Shown piece after piece: positions 1 through 11,040 of a stretch of 64,000 nt of DNA (positions within the stretch are counted from its first letter, which is position 1; every line of letters starts with the position of its first letter). A program made the position numbers and the translations under genes. Below the pieces are notes generated by a model. That model was not told the DNA's origin, ran no database searches, and saw only the letters and a program-made list of their open reading frames with translations. The stretch is from NCBI GenBank assembly GCA_000934455.1, contig KN882570.1, positions 111,319 to 175,318 of the forward strand. Direction: 5' to 3'. This DNA comes from Apostichopus parvimensis. Its lineage: Eukaryota; Echinodermata; Holothuroidea; Aspidochirotida; Stichopodidae.

Positions 1-502
1 GGAATTGATGTTTGGACGAGCAATAGATCTACCTCTCACATCGCAACTGCCTAAACCTCCCATGGACCCAGATGCCCCAAACCAATCGTTGCCGAAATAT
101 GTAGCACAACTAGAAGAAACTCTCCGAAGTGTGCATGAATTTACCAGAGAGCGCCTAAAGGTAGCGAGCAATAAACAAAAAAGGTTTCACGACCGAGGAG
201 CCAACGCGCGTGAGTTCGCTGTCGGAGATATTGTGTGGCTGTTAAGCACGAAAAGGAAAAAGGGCATTTCACCTAAGTTACAGAAACGTTGGGTTGGGCC
301 CGGTCGAGTTATTGACAAGATAACGGACGTGGTCTATAGGGTACTGATGGGACCTAAGAGAAAGCCACAAGTGGTGCACCATAACCGTTTATGCAGTTAC
401 AAAGGCGACTACCCCCCTCTTTGGCTTTTACGCCCTGCTAAAAAAGGCTCAGATCAAATAGTGTCACCGCAGATTGTTCATTCCCTAGAAGAACTCAAAT
501 AG
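1..502 (+). CDS. Ty3/gypsy Pol, C-terminal part of integrase (5' truncated by window edge)
   Basis: This is the C-terminal end of a gypsy-type Pol polyprotein; the enzyme inserts reverse-transcribed element DNA into the host chromosome. The frame is open from the window edge and stops at 500-502. It begins just before an ELMFGR-like box that normally follows the integrase catalytic core. It then has a charged helical stretch (HEFTRERLKVAS, near residue 45) and the GPY/F-type module: GDIVWLL near residue 73, KRWVGPGRVIDK near 95 and VVHHNRLCSYKG near 122. The integrase core, RT and gag lie outside the window. The encoded tail is undamaged. An accessory ORF and a 3' LTR follow in the same orientation, so this belongs to a structurally coherent element. 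Assignment to Ty3/gypsy is firm; the clade is not determined. Confidence 0.9.
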   Translation, partial: ELMFGRAIDLPLTSQLPKPPMDPDAPNQSLPKYVAQLEETLRSVHEFTRERLKVASNKQKRFHDRGANAREFAVGDIVWLLSTKRKKGISPKLQKRWVGPGRVIDKITDVVYRVLMGPKRKPQVVHHNRLCSYKGDYPPLWLLRPAKKGSDQIVSPQIVHSLEELK

Positions 503-1135
503 TTGATTGTGTAGCTGTACCACGCACATCGCGGCACTGGAGGAAAACAGCTAAAACTAGATAGACTGTCCCTTTAAGTTACGCACCAGCCAGAAATGTA
601 AACATCCCCGTAAAAGATTGGAAAAAGTCCGCAGCGTCGGAGGTCATCGTTGGGTGTGAAGACTGTAGATATAGATGTTAATGTGTACAAATACTTTGTT
701 TGTAACGAAAACAAAAGGTTGGCCAGAAAACTTTGCCCTTCATAAACCCCCATTTTAATTGATATCTGTCAGCAAGTCACCAAACGACCACCAAGGTACC
801 ACGGCTAGCGCTAGCAAAGGCTGAACTAAATCTGGAACAAAGACTTCTTATATCAAGCCCAGACGGAGTTTTGACTACCGGTATCCCCCCTCCTCGTAAG
901 CTACCTGCCTAGAATAAATCACTGTTTTAGGATCTACCAGTTAGTAAATTGTTTTGTCTGAAGACAGTATTTTTGACATTCGTTCATGTGCTTCCGCAGG
1001 AGTAATATATTTCAAACCTTTATTTTGCAAATTGCCGAGGAGACGTTAGACTTAATATTATTTATCTTATGTGCTGTATTGTGCAATGAAGGATCAACTT
1101 GCCAATCGAAACTGTAAAGACTACCAACGCCTGCC

Positions 1136-1774
1136 ATGTCGAAAATGTACGACCAAGAATTTAAGTGCAAAGTCTGCAGGAAACGCTATCAACAAGTTTC
1201 TGACTTAGAAAGACATTTTACGGAGAAGCATACGGCTAGTAAAGACAAAAAGCATAGATGTAATTCTTGCGATTATTCATCAAACAAAAGGAGCGATGTT
1301 ATCAGGCACCAAAGTAGCCGCCATGGGGAAACAAAGACGAGGTCGGTCACCACAACGGAGGAAAAGCGCCCGTTAACGGAAGCTGGATCAAGCGGGATGA
1401 GATCGCCTCCAAAAGTACAGAGACTGGGATCCCCGCCGAAAACCAAAAATAAAGCTGAAGGCTGGCCCACACTGGAACAGATCTTGGGATCGCCAACAAA
1501 GGAGACTGCGCTGCTAGATAAGGAGACTGAGGAAAACCTGTCGATAACGGAGAAGCCTCCCACCCCCTATGTCACCCCGGTAAGAGGCCTGGAAAATGGG
1601 GGAAATACCATACCACAATCGGACTTTCGAAAGGTGGTAGCAAAGCACCTGTGTGAGTGTTGTACCGACAGACTTAAGTCAAACCCTGGTTTCCTTCGAG
1701 AAAAAATCGTCACCGAAGTGTTTAACGACGGGCGAGTAAACGTGACGGTACATAAGTTTGAAGAACAGGAGTAA
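1136..1774 (+). CDS. Accessory ORF with two C2H2 zinc fingers inside the gypsy element
   Basis: This 212-residue ORF lies 633 bp downstream of pol, in the env position. Residues about 10-35 form a C2H2 finger (CKVCRKRY, then H and H after a DLERH-type helix). Residues about 41-63 form a second finger (CNSCDYSS, then RHQSSRH). The middle is a low-complexity, proline/serine/threonine-rich linker with repeated GSP words. The C-terminal third (about 165-212) is folded-looking and contains HLCECCTDRLKSN. No signal peptide or transmembrane segment is seen, so this is not an envelope protein. By family logic it is probably a nucleic-acid-binding protein that regulates the element or packages its RNA; that role is inferred. 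A 96-residue reverse-strand ORF inside it is treated as a shadow. The start at 1136 is the first ATG of the frame, with MSKM at the N-terminus. Confidence 0.75.
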   Translation: MSKMYDQEFKCKVCRKRYQQVSDLERHFTEKHTASKDKKHRCNSCDYSSNKRSDVIRHQSSRHGETKTRSVTTTEEKRPLTEAGSSGMRSPPKVQRLGSPPKTKNKAEGWPTLEQILGSPTKETALLDKETEENLSITEKPPTPYVTPVRGLENGGNTIPQSDFRKVVAKHLCECCTDRLKSNPGFLREKIVTEVFNDGRVNVTVHKFEEQE

Positions 1775-2718
1775 GGGGAGCAGCCAGACAGAGGGAGAGG
1801 AACGACACACTAACCTATGACACTACGGAGAACGTCGCGCTGGAGACGGTGAGCCGCGAGAGACGCGCCGCGAGACAGTGCGCCGCAAGTTACATTCCGC
1901 CAAAGCGACGAAGCTTCGTTCGGACCTTGTTTTTTTTTCTGTTTAACGATTTTACATCTACTTCCTGATTTGTTAATTTTTTTTTTATGATTGCCTTTGG
2001 AAACCACACGTCAATTTTGCGAGACGGAAGTTGAACTTTAGTGCTTTAGTAACATGGTTTGAACATTAAGTTTCACTATAATTTTCACACTTTACTGGAC
2101 ACTTTGATTTTTCCTTATGTTTGTTATACTGGATACTTTGATTTTTCCTTATGTTTGTTTAGTTGAGAGAACATCTGTTATAGGATGGACGCGTCATATT
2201 ATTCATACGGTATGTGTGTGCTATGTTTCGTTATTTTCTTTTAAAAGAGCTAAGTTAAATGCGGGACGCATTTTATTCTCGGGTGGGAAAGATGTAACGG
2301 CACGTCAAAGCTCCTTGTTTGTCGTTAGCGTAAGGATGTATATTCTCCAATCAAATTTTCAAACTTGGGTTGATTCTTTACATTATTAGACGCTTTACGC
2401 GAATTGTTTGTTTTATAAAACCGTATAAGGGGTGTCACTTGCTTGATTTATGAACGACTGTTAAGGGGGAACTCTCTCATGTTGCCCGATTTTGGAGGTC
2501 ACTGAGTAGGACGTCTAGGTCACGTTCCAGGGGCCAAAAATGTTAGGTCTGGGCAAATCTTAACCAGCACGCATGTCGTATATTATCGTGTTTTATTGGT
2601 TGGTGGTTGTAGACTGGGCGTGGTCAATGTTTGTAATAGGGTTAAGTGTAGGTTCACACATTATATGTATAGGAAGTAGTTTCTGTTTAAAAGCAACTGC
2701 GGGCTCGGACCTAAGGGC

Positions 2719-2783
2719 GGAGAACGAGAGGAGAAACAGCGGAGAACGAGAGGAGAAACAGCGGAGAACGAGAGGAGAACGAG
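2719..2783 (+). repeat. 22-bp tandem repeat in LTR, about 3 copies
   Basis: The unit starts GGAGAACGAGAGGAG and recurs at 2719, 2741 and 2763. The third copy is slightly short. Purine-rich repeats in an LTR U3-like region can act as enhancer repeats; that role is not shown here. Confidence 0.85.
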
Positions 2784-2909
2784 GAAGAACGATTCTGACC
2801 ATGAGTTAGGAGACGAACGGGTCATCTATTGGCGCAAACAGCGGTGGACAAGCCCAGGAAGTCGGATCGGACGCCGAGTACTAAAATATCCTAGCAGACC
2901 AGGTTCATC

Positions 2910-2990
2910 ATTCCGCCAACTGCGCCGTCGTTCACCATTCCGCCGACTGCGCCGCCGTTCACCATTCCGCCAACTACGCCGAGGGCCAAC
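2910..2990 (+). repeat. 27-bp tandem repeat in LTR, 3 copies
   Basis: Units begin ATTCCGCCAACTGCGCC at 2910, 2937 and 2964, with the third more diverged. They lie downstream of the 22-bp array in the same LTR. Confidence 0.85.
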
Positions 2991-3289
2991 ATTCCCATAG
3001 CCCAATCTTCAGCGCCGAAGTCTATCAATCTGCCCTCCGTGCCGAGACCCGCCATTAGTAATGTACTCTGATGTATTGAACTTCATCGACTTCTGAGCAT
3101 GTGTTAAAACCTGGTTTCGTATTTAATAATTGCCTCTGTAATGCACGACCACTGTGCACCATCTTGACATGTATATAGATCGTAAATAAACATTTAAACT
3201 TTAATATCTCCTGTCGACAGCCTCATTCCTGTGTTCCCTCATTTCCACTCTTCCTTGCGCATACCACCGAGGACGGCGCGTTACAGTAT

Positions 3290-4453
3290 TCTTCTTTTTT
3301 AGGTCATCAATGGGTAAGAGCGTTTATGAGACGTCACCCGGAAATTTCGGAGATGGCAGGCGAGGCTCTGAGATCGGAAAGGGCAATGCTAAGTAGCAGT
3401 AAAATGGAAGAGTGGCTTGCAAAGTTTCAAGAGTTCATGGCATCTGATGAAATAACAGATGGTGAAGAAATCCTTGGTGATCCCCGTCGTCTGTTCAACT
3501 GTAACGAGAGCGTTTTCCGCTGGCAGGAAAAGCAGAGAAGGTTCTCGCCCCACGAGGAATAAAAAATTTGTAGTTACAGTGAATAAGCGCTAGATAACGG
3601 TCTTAGCGTTTATGAATGCGGCTGGTTTCTACATTGAGCCGATGCTGATTTTTAGAAACACTACATTTCGGTACAAACCACTCGACGGTGCCTCTGAATC
3701 GTTGTGTGTCAGGAGAAGCAGAAATGGCTTGATGAACAGTGAGGTTCTTCTATGAGTGGATTGCTAACCACTTTGTTCCGGAGGTGGAGCAAACAGACCT
3801 TTTACTATAGTCCTCTTAATTGACGGCCACTCGTCTCATGTGAGTTATGCTACGGCCACCTTCTCTGCCGAAAAAACGGTGATAATTTTTGGCCTGCCGG
3901 CACATTCCTCACACGTATTGCAGCCTTATCATTTATCACTTTTTAAGAGCCTCAAATCTGCATGGGAGACACACACCAAAACATGGAAAGCAAACCAAAC
4001 TGCATGAGACTATAAGTTATATGCAGTTTGCTTAAGTCTTCGCGGGGGCATGGAAAAGCACCAGTACAGTTAAAAAACGCAAATAACGGTTTCGAATCAT
4101 CTGGACTCTGGCAGATACAATCAAGTATTTTTCATAACAACCCGGACCCTCCACCTCAGACAGGTATTACAGCCGTCCCTGCAGCAGGATGCAGTACCGC
4201 CAAGAAGAGCAACACAGCATATGAGATGGCACTGAGAGTGTTACAAGAATCCAAAAGGGAAGAAAAGCGACGCCTAAACGAAGGCTACGATTTTACACCG
4301 ACACCTAATACAACGCATGGACTTTTTTTTAACTCCAGGCTGATGGTAGCAACACCAACAACATCCAAGCAGCAACTGGTAGCAAAACCAATGACGCCCA
4401 TGCATCAACTGGTAGCAACACCACCGATGAAGTCCAGACAGCAACACCAATAA
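3290..4453 (+). pseudogene. Decayed pogo/Tigger (jerky-like) DDE transposase
   Basis: The 5' part (ORF 3326-3562) matches the HTH_Tnp_Tc5 to DDE_1 junction of pogo/Tigger transposases: WVRAFMRRHPEIS, a run of acidic and helical sequence, then RRLFNCNESVF. The usual first catalytic Asp in FNxDE is Asn here. About 3580-4025 has no long ORF, but broken frames still read as the rest of the DDE domain, including pieces resembling IDGHSSHV, LPAHSSHVLQP and FKSLKSAWE. From 4028 to 4453 the frame is open again, with NGFESSGLWQIQ, the typical C-terminal 'G(F)..(S)G(I)..' end of the family, and then a repetitive VATP-rich tail. A splice-acceptor-like TTCTTCTTTTTTAG ends at 3301. At least three frame changes and a catalytic substitution make it non-functional. 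The gypsy LTR abuts its 5' side. Confidence 0.75.
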
Positions 4454-4459
4454 CTTCCA

Positions 4460-5060
4460 GGCAGCAAATTCTGGGTTCACTTCGGTTTTCAGCAAATCGA
4501 TGGAGAAGTGAAGGAGGATTTTACTGTTTGCCGCTTGTGCAAATCTGTATTCAAATATCACAAAAACACAAGTGGTATGAAAAACCATTCGCGGTTTGTT
4601 CATCCATCTGAATATCAGGCACTTGAATGGCAACAACCATACATCGCAACTGTGACACCCCCGAGCCCAGGACCAAGTAATACCCGGAATTCTTTGCTTG
4701 AGTTCATAAGAAAGACAAATGTGGAGATACTGCATTCATCATTCAAAAGGGCCCGTGAAATTACAGATTCAATTGTACAGTGGGTAGCCAGGGACATGAT
4801 ACCTTTGTCCATCGTCAGTGACCCGGGATTTTTTAGCCTAATGGATATATGTGAGTCACTGGCTGGAGCCAACGCAAATGCTGCAGAAGATGCCGCAACT
4901 ATCACTAACGCTGTACAATCACTACGATTATAATTTTTGGGTTGCTCACATGCCATTGCAGATGAAAATGAAGACAACCCTCATAACGCCACGTCAGCAC
5001 CAGTTCCAGCCCTTCAAAGCCTCCATTTATTTGAGGCATCCATCAAACAATGTTGATAAC
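4460..5060 (+). pseudogene. BED zinc finger / hAT-type transposase N-terminal fragment
   Basis: An open frame running to 4933 contains a BED-type finger: FWVHF-like aromatic start, CRLCKSVF, then TSGMKNHSRFVH. About 100 residues later comes a segment typical of the start of hAT transposase cores: REITDSIVQWVARDMIPLSIV followed by GFFSLMDICE (ITDSI..DMIPLSIV..PGF pattern). The frame then ends at a stop at 4931-4933 and shifts; nothing of the RNase H core, the C.H region or the hATC dimerisation domain is seen downstream. This is an N-terminal remnant of a ZBED-like element or gene. It lies in the same orientation as the pogo-like remnant but belongs to a different superfamily. Confidence 0.65.
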
Positions 5061-6480
5061 ATCCACAGGTAAAGCAGATGCTTTTTCACAATTACTGTTT
5101 TTGCATTTCTCATGGATTCATTCAATGCGGTTCAATGGAAGTCAGGAAATATGTCGTACATCTATTTACCAAGTAGGAAATGAATACAAGGTTCCCTTCT
5201 TCAGGTAATGTTCTTTCAAAGTTTGGACATATTGGCACTTCCAGCTGACGTCAATTGACCACCAATCACCTCAACTCCATCAGATACACTGTATGCAAAT
5301 TCCAAACAGAACTATCCAGGCTACCTTACTACCGTGTTTACTTAAACTTCACGTTTGAAGTTGTTTCTGCTTGGACAATCAGAGTGATGTGAAGCAAACT
5401 TGCTCATGGTGTGATTTGGGAAGCTACAAGCAATGTTTTCTTTGAAGTGGGTGCAACATTACTTCATTGCCTGAATTACAACAAAACTGTTATTTATTGA
5501 ACCGACTAGTAATTGCAATTATCAAAAGAAACATTGAGAATTATACTTTTGTTAAACAATTTGCAGCAGTAATGCATGTTTGTCATACTAACAAAGAAAA
5601 GTGCCATCTGACAAAATTGTAAATCCAATGAGACTAATGGTCATTTGTGTCTAAAAACTCTTATCATCTGTCTATCTGCATGCTCATGTACCTTTTATGA
5701 CTTCAACCTTCTGAAACTATATTCTACCTATGGGATGAGTTTAACCACAAGAGTGGGAATGAGCACAATTCTTAAAATACAGGTGAACACTATCTCCATT
5801 GTATCAGTTTTAATAAATGCAGTGGCTCTTTCTTCTTTTTTTTTACGTTGAGTAGATCCTGACATTTTTCCGCCTCCAGCTGTTCCTTCACCGCAAGAAC
5901 CTGTACCACCAACCACCCCCACAGATGAAGTCACTTTGGTGTTTCCTAGAAAGGCTTGACAAAGCAACACGCAAGAAAGTACGTTTATTAGTAGGCATAG
6001 CACTCTGCATGCACACAGTCTGCCACAGGCGAGTAAGTATGCTTTTTCGATTTTAGTGCTGTTATCAAACAGTTGTAACAAATCCAAAAAAATAGCTAAT
6101 GAGTTTGTTCTTTCGCACATCTTTGCAACTAACCTTAGGCCATTTATGTATGAAAATACTTTGTCTTTGGTGTATGGGAAAGTGTCTACTTTGGTTTATG
6201 AAAAACGGTTGTTTTTCACTACGCACAAAACTTCCACACGTAAAATCCTATTGCTGCACAGCTCCAGGGCAAATGAAAACACCCCCATTAAGAAATGGAC
6301 TCTCTACATATGTTTCATTCATCACAGCTGGTTGACCTTACTATGGCAACTAGCTATGACCTTTCCCATTCGACCACAGCAAAAGGAATATGAATGCCTT
6401 GCTGCTGTCGGGAGTTATGATGCGTTAAAAAAAATTTGATAAATAGCCTGTAAATCAGATATGAATATATGAAGAAATAA
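5061..6480. other. Intergenic stretch without a supported gene
   Basis: Only short unconvincing ORFs on both strands. A proline-rich frame near 5860-5960 (PPPAVPSPQEPV) follows a T-rich tract and might be an exon remnant, but no homologous domain or phase-consistent partner is visible. Confidence 0.5.
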
Positions 6481-6630
6481 CTGTGAAGTGAGCACAACAG
6501 AGGACCTGAGTGACACACTCGGGTCCTGCGTGGGAGCCATGGAGGAAGAACACACTGGCAAAATTCTGAAACTTTCTGGCTGGAATGAAGTGAAATCAAG
6601 CTTCTCGTCGAAAACAAAGAACTGCCAGGT
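6481..6630 (+). other. Possible exon upstream of the RNase H-like gene
   Basis: An open frame with MEEEHTGKILKL and WNEVKSSFSSKTKNCQ ends exactly at a consensus donor (CAG|GTAAGT, junction at 6628-6630). It lies upstream of an acceptor (TTTGTTTCAG, about 7050) in the same orientation as the broken transposase-like gene. It could be a 5' exon of that gene; no domain is recognised. Confidence 0.35.
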
Positions 6631-7039
6631 AAGTGTAGCTGATCAAACTTATGAACTATAGTATAGTGAACACAATTATTGAAGTTAAATTAAGGTTGAA
6701 TGTAAAAATACAGCGGTACAAATATTAAATTCATCATGTTTCAACTAAACAGTACACAATTGGGGAGTAACAATAGTAGAAGAAATAGCAGCGTGGGGTA
6801 AGCTGTGCGTGCAGGTCACAAGTTCAGCCTACACAGTTAACGTATGCGCAGTAGTGTGTTGGCTGGTGAATCTAGTGTACACCCTCCCTGTCAAGATTGT
6901 GTAAAATGTGTGTTTTTGTTGTGAATAAATGCTTGATATTGTGCTGCTCGTTGGTACTGAAGAGGGTACAACGTAACAGTATTAAATATAAGCAATGTAT
7001 TCAGTATTCCTATTCTTAAGTATAGTATTTCTTTTAATG

Positions 7040-9841
7040 TTTTTGTTTCAGATCATTGGCTTCACAATCCAGTTCCAACGTTCGCACTCTTGGAAGCAAT
7101 TCGCAATTTCATAGATTCATTAGAAACCCTCATACCGCCAGGGATTTCCACCGGTTTTACAATGCCTTGGTTTGAAGCAGCCTACACTGGTTGGCTTGAT
7201 TGCCAAAATTAATCTCAATGTCATCAAAGAAAACAGAAAACTTTATGCCTCTTTGCCAAGAAGTTGCTGGACTGTCCAAATTAGCAAATGAGGTGATTGG
7301 TCCAGCTTACAACCATTTAGGCATTACTCCAGCGTAGCTTTTAAATGACGACACATTGTCTGGTGAACACAAAATAATACAACAATATCGTGCCAAGAAA
7401 GAGGTTACATGGAAAACAGTGGCCAACAAATGGTGGACCAAACTGTTTCCTGGAACTGTACCACCGCCATTGGGAACAGTAGTTAGCAGCTGGGAAAAGC
7501 TTGCAGAAAGAAAAATCAGAGTCAGTCGCACCTCCTCAAAAGTAGAAAGAGAATCCTTTTTAGCTAGTGTTTATACTTAAACCGTACTACGGCCTATAAA
7601 TCGCAATGTTACTCAACATGAAAACTTTGTTGAAGGACCTACTAGTGACAGTGATGAAGACAGTGGATATGATACATCAGTCGATGATGTCCATTACATT
7701 CTTCGCAGCCATGGAGATACAATCGTTATTCTCCATGAACTTCTTGAGGAAGAGTGCCAAGAGAAAACTGCTCTTCAAGATTGCGCTTAAAAAGCAGCAA
7801 AGGAAGCTGCCATTGAAAATCAGCAGCTGGTTGAACAACATAAAAAGGACTCTTCCCGGTATAATGTCGAGCTGCGAAAGGCAAGGAAATTGTATTCAGA
7901 GTTAGAGATAAAAATGTTGAAAACTAGTAATGCTGTACGTCGCCACAACACACGATCAAAACAGCTCGAGCAGGAAAAAGACAGAACAAAATTGCTTAAA
8001 GTTGAAGTGGAAGCTTTGAAGAAGGAAATTCACAAGGTAATTAGAAGATCGTATTGAAAGTAGGCGTGTCAACCAAAATAACACTGAAAAAATACGCTAC
8101 TATCAGCTAAAGCGAAGACCTTTAAAAGTCTGAAGAAGATAATCGCAGCTTGCAAGTCCAACTTGCGGATCTACAAGTGAAAAACGACGAACTGCAATCC
8201 AGTTTAGATGAAATCATGGGCGTTCAGGATATCAAAACATTTGAAGAAGGAAGATATACAGCAGATATACGAGTAGTGTGTTATGAACTAATTTCACGAG
8301 GAGTTGGGTCGAAGCACGTTTCTGAAATAATTAGGTTGGTTCTAAACGCATTCGTGGATTTGATTGTGACAGGCTGCCAAAGCCAACTTTGATTCGCCTC
8401 ATGGCTTTTGAGCAAGCCTTTCTCTCAAAAGAATCTGCACGGTCTGCAATTGAGAAGAGCGAAAATGTTATTACACTGCAGATGGATGGAAAATCAAAGA
8501 AACACGTTCCTTATGTAGCTATGTTGGCGAGTACTGATTTTGGAACATACGGGATTGAACTTGCACGTGTTCAGACAGAAAATGCTGAAATTCTTCTGGA
8601 AGAAACAATTAGTGCAATAAAACAGTTGTTGACTATTGATGATATGGGCCTACCGTCAGAAGAAGACAAAGTAAATCAGTTGTTCTTGTTGAAAACGAGG
8701 AACACAATGACCGATCGCTGCATTGTAAACAAAAGCTTTGTTGCGCTCCTTGAAGAATGGCAGGATAAACACACTTTCCAAAAGTGTACATAACTGGGAT
8801 CAACTCAGTGAAACTAAGAAGACGTCTAAGAAGACGATGACTGTAAATGATTTGTATTGCGGAAAACATGTGGTGCTCAACTTACAGGAGTACGCAGGAT
8901 CAGCCTTATATGACTGTGAATCTGTGGAGTCTGCAGGAGGAAAGATTGGCCGGTAGAAACACTTGCTATGGAATCGGAAAGAATCTGCAACATTATTGGC
9001 AATCAGGACAGTCTGTGAGGCGTTCGGTCCAGATGCTAGTGCACAAGCAGGATCCCCCATTGAAATCAACGACTACTTAGAACAGATTGGGGAAAAGAAT
9101 AGGCTACAAGCCTATCGTGGAATTTCTTGGACGAACGCTCTTTTAAAGATAGGGACACTCTCATTAAGGAAGCGATTAAGAGTAGAAAGGATGTAGTCAA
9201 ACTATATCAAACAAAGAGAAAGGTCATAAAACAGAAAAGAGCAAAGGAGGTTTAAGAACGACTTAAAAGGCAAAAGAAATTTCTCTGGTCGCCCAAACAG
9301 TTTCATGTACAGACATTGCACTAAAAACTTGTGGTTTTATTTGCAAAACTACAGAGGATGTTGACAAATTAACTGAGAAATGTAGAGATGAATGTAGAAC
9401 TAGTGAGGCAATGCTATCACAAATTAAGTATTTCAAATGTATAAATCGTGGTATTGTGAATGGGAGTCTATTTTATGTATCTTCAGGGGGTAAGCCTCTG
9501 TCTTCAACAGAGCTGACGCTCAATCTGAAAGAAATTCTGAACCAATTGAAAAGTCTAGTTGCCAGTGAAATAAGTGGCACATCAGTTGGAACTTCAACGT
9601 GAAAAGATGAAAAAAACGCGGAGAATTAAAGGAAAAACTCCTTGCAAAACTCAAAAGAGGTACAAAAAGGAAATGCCATTTTCCAGGTGACAACATAGTT
9701 AATAAGAGGATAACACACCTTTGTTTGTCTCCAAATGGAGCAGACTTAGTTACCTACATGGGCAAGGTTGCACGTGTGAGCAATGCAAAAGACATTGAAG
9801 AGTTAATGGAGGAGGAGTATAGGTATTTTTATGACAAGGGG
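7040..9841 (+). pseudogene. Transposase-like gene: coiled coil, RNase H-like core, C-terminal Tudor/chromo-like domain (5' part, broken)
   Basis: I recognise this as a multi-copy family of invertebrate and fish genomes, transposase-like, but cannot name its superfamily. An acceptor near 7050 opens the region. 7310-8040 in shifting frames gives a Trp-rich N-terminal piece (WKTVANKWWTKLFPG) and then a long heptad-rich coiled coil (KLLKVEVEALKKEI). 8150-8392 carries RYTADIRVVCYELISRG and the LPKPTLIRLM join. 8389-8793 carries QMDGKSKKHVPYVAML (candidate first Asp) and NTMTDRCIVN (candidate second Asp). 8840-8955 carries LYCGKHVVLNLQEYA, a C.xH pair like that of hAT-type RNase H folds. The end (about 9610-9841) reads KRGTKRKCHFPGD then NKRITHLCLS and continues into the 3' part at 14890. 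At least five frame changes are needed. The split by the TA element is described separately. Confidence 0.6.
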
Positions 9842-10119
9842 TACACTCTTAAAACACCTGGGTCATATTTATGACCCAAACGCAGGGTCGATGGTCTTTT
9901 AACCCAATTTGGGTTGTACCATACACTAAGCTGACCCAATGCTAAGTCCGAAACTGACTTTCATCAACGAGTCAAAATAATATTGGACTATGATTGGTCA
10001 ACATTATAGGAATATGAGTGCACCATGTCAGATGAGCCAATTAACGAACACACATTGACTAGTCGCTGCCAGTTAGCCTACGTACAAAAAATGCAAAGTT
10101 TTTCGATAGGCCTAACTTA

Positions 10120-10815
10120 GATGTCAATATATCCTATAGGGCCTAGGCCTATAAATAACGTTAGGATCGCCGAACTGTATATTTAAAATAAATATGACGA
10201 TGCACAACTGCATAAGTTAGCATTGTTGGCGATGCATAAGTAAGCATTTTTGTGCCAAGTTTGGTAAGTAAATATGATTAGGCCTAGGCTAGGCCCCTAG
10301 GCTAGGCCTATTTGCGATCATGAGGATGACGGCTAGATTTGGACAGGCTAATGGGGTGTGTTTTTTTTTGTACACACAGGGCAGCTACTCTAGTGTGAAG
10401 CATTTGCAATATGCGTAATGTACGAAGGCCTACAGTAGCGTTCAGTTTAGCCTAACGTTAGGCCTAGGCCCTACTGCGTATAGTGTTATAGGCCTAACGT
10501 TAGATATGGAACAAGCACCTGTGAACAAAAAAATCATCATCGTTTTTAAGAATTTTAGGGTTAGGCCTAAATAACAAAAATAGCTTAGCCTAGACCTAGC
10601 CTAGGCCTAATGTTACATCTGATTAAGCAGTAAGTGTACTAACATAGCTTATCAGACTACCGAACGAAAGGCAAGGAAGACCAAAAAAGAGGCAGAACTT
10701 GGAATAGGCCTAAATTTACAACAATTTCATTTGAAAATTTCTTGGCAATGTAAATTTTGAATTATCATACAAAATTAACATTTAGGCCTAGCCTAGAATG
10801 TTAGGCCTATGCTAC
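10120..10815. repeat. TAGGCCTA-rich stretch
   Basis: The self-complementary word TAGGCCTA and relatives (CTAGGCCTAG, TAACGTTAGGCC) recur many times. Similar clusters lie near 48865-49320 and 51590-51625, and at 55900-55930. They make the sequence locally palindromic. No coding potential is seen. Confidence 0.7.
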
Positions 10816-10978
10816 TGTAGGTCTATATGGTCAAGATGTAAAATAACAGCCTGTTTTGCATATATTATGGTTGAAAATAAGAAGGCCTAGCAGATCTTAT
10901 TTGTTCATAGCGCTTTTTGAGCACGTTGCTACGGTAATATTGGAACGTATTGTTAGGTAGCCTAGGTTTATATGCATT

Positions 10979-11040
10979 ATTCGGGCACCCGCAGTATTCG
11001 GGCCCCCGCAGTATTCGGGCACCCGCAGTATTCGGTCACC
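10979..11040 (+). repeat. 17-bp tandem repeat, about 3.6 copies
   Basis: The unit ATTCGGGCACCCGCAGT starts at 10979, 10996, 11013 and (partial) 11030. It is GC-rich in an AT-rich surround. Confidence 0.85.

Larger units (their letters stand above)
1..3285 (+). mobile_element. Ty3/gypsy LTR retrotransposon, 3' portion
   Basis: The integrase tail (1-502), a C2H2 accessory ORF (1136-1774) and a 3' LTR (2541-3285) stand in the order expected of a gypsy element with a third ORF. The 5' LTR, gag and most of pol are left of the window. A run of purines and A (near 2530-2540) directly precedes the LTR and could be the polypurine tract. Between 503 and 1135 no other ORF is seen, but a good splice acceptor (pyrimidine-rich, CAG at 997-999) precedes the accessory ORF and could serve a spliced subgenomic RNA. 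1775-2540 has no recognisable gene. The target duplication cannot be checked because the left end is absent; the five bases after the LTR are GTATT. Confidence 0.85.
2541..3285 (+). repeat. 3' LTR of the gypsy element
   Basis: The proposed LTR begins TGTTAG and ends GTTACA, giving the inverted TGTTA/TAACA termini expected of a retroviral-type LTR. It is 745 bp long and follows the pol and accessory ORFs directly. A polyadenylation-type AATAAA is present near 3185 in the right half. It contains two internal tandem arrays: 22-bp units at 2719-2783 and 27-bp units at 2910-2990. The second LTR lies outside the window, so the boundary calls rest on the termini and on where recognisable pogo-like sequence resumes (about 3300). 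Confidence 0.7.

Noticed and set aside
1273-1563. Minus-strand ORF of 96 residues in the gypsy accessory ORF
   Set aside because: Shadow of the C2H2 ORF; no domain.
4274-4735. Minus-strand ORF of 153 residues
   Set aside because: Lies opposite the pogo-like tail and BED finger, with composition expected of an antisense frame (Cys/Trp-rich, no domain).
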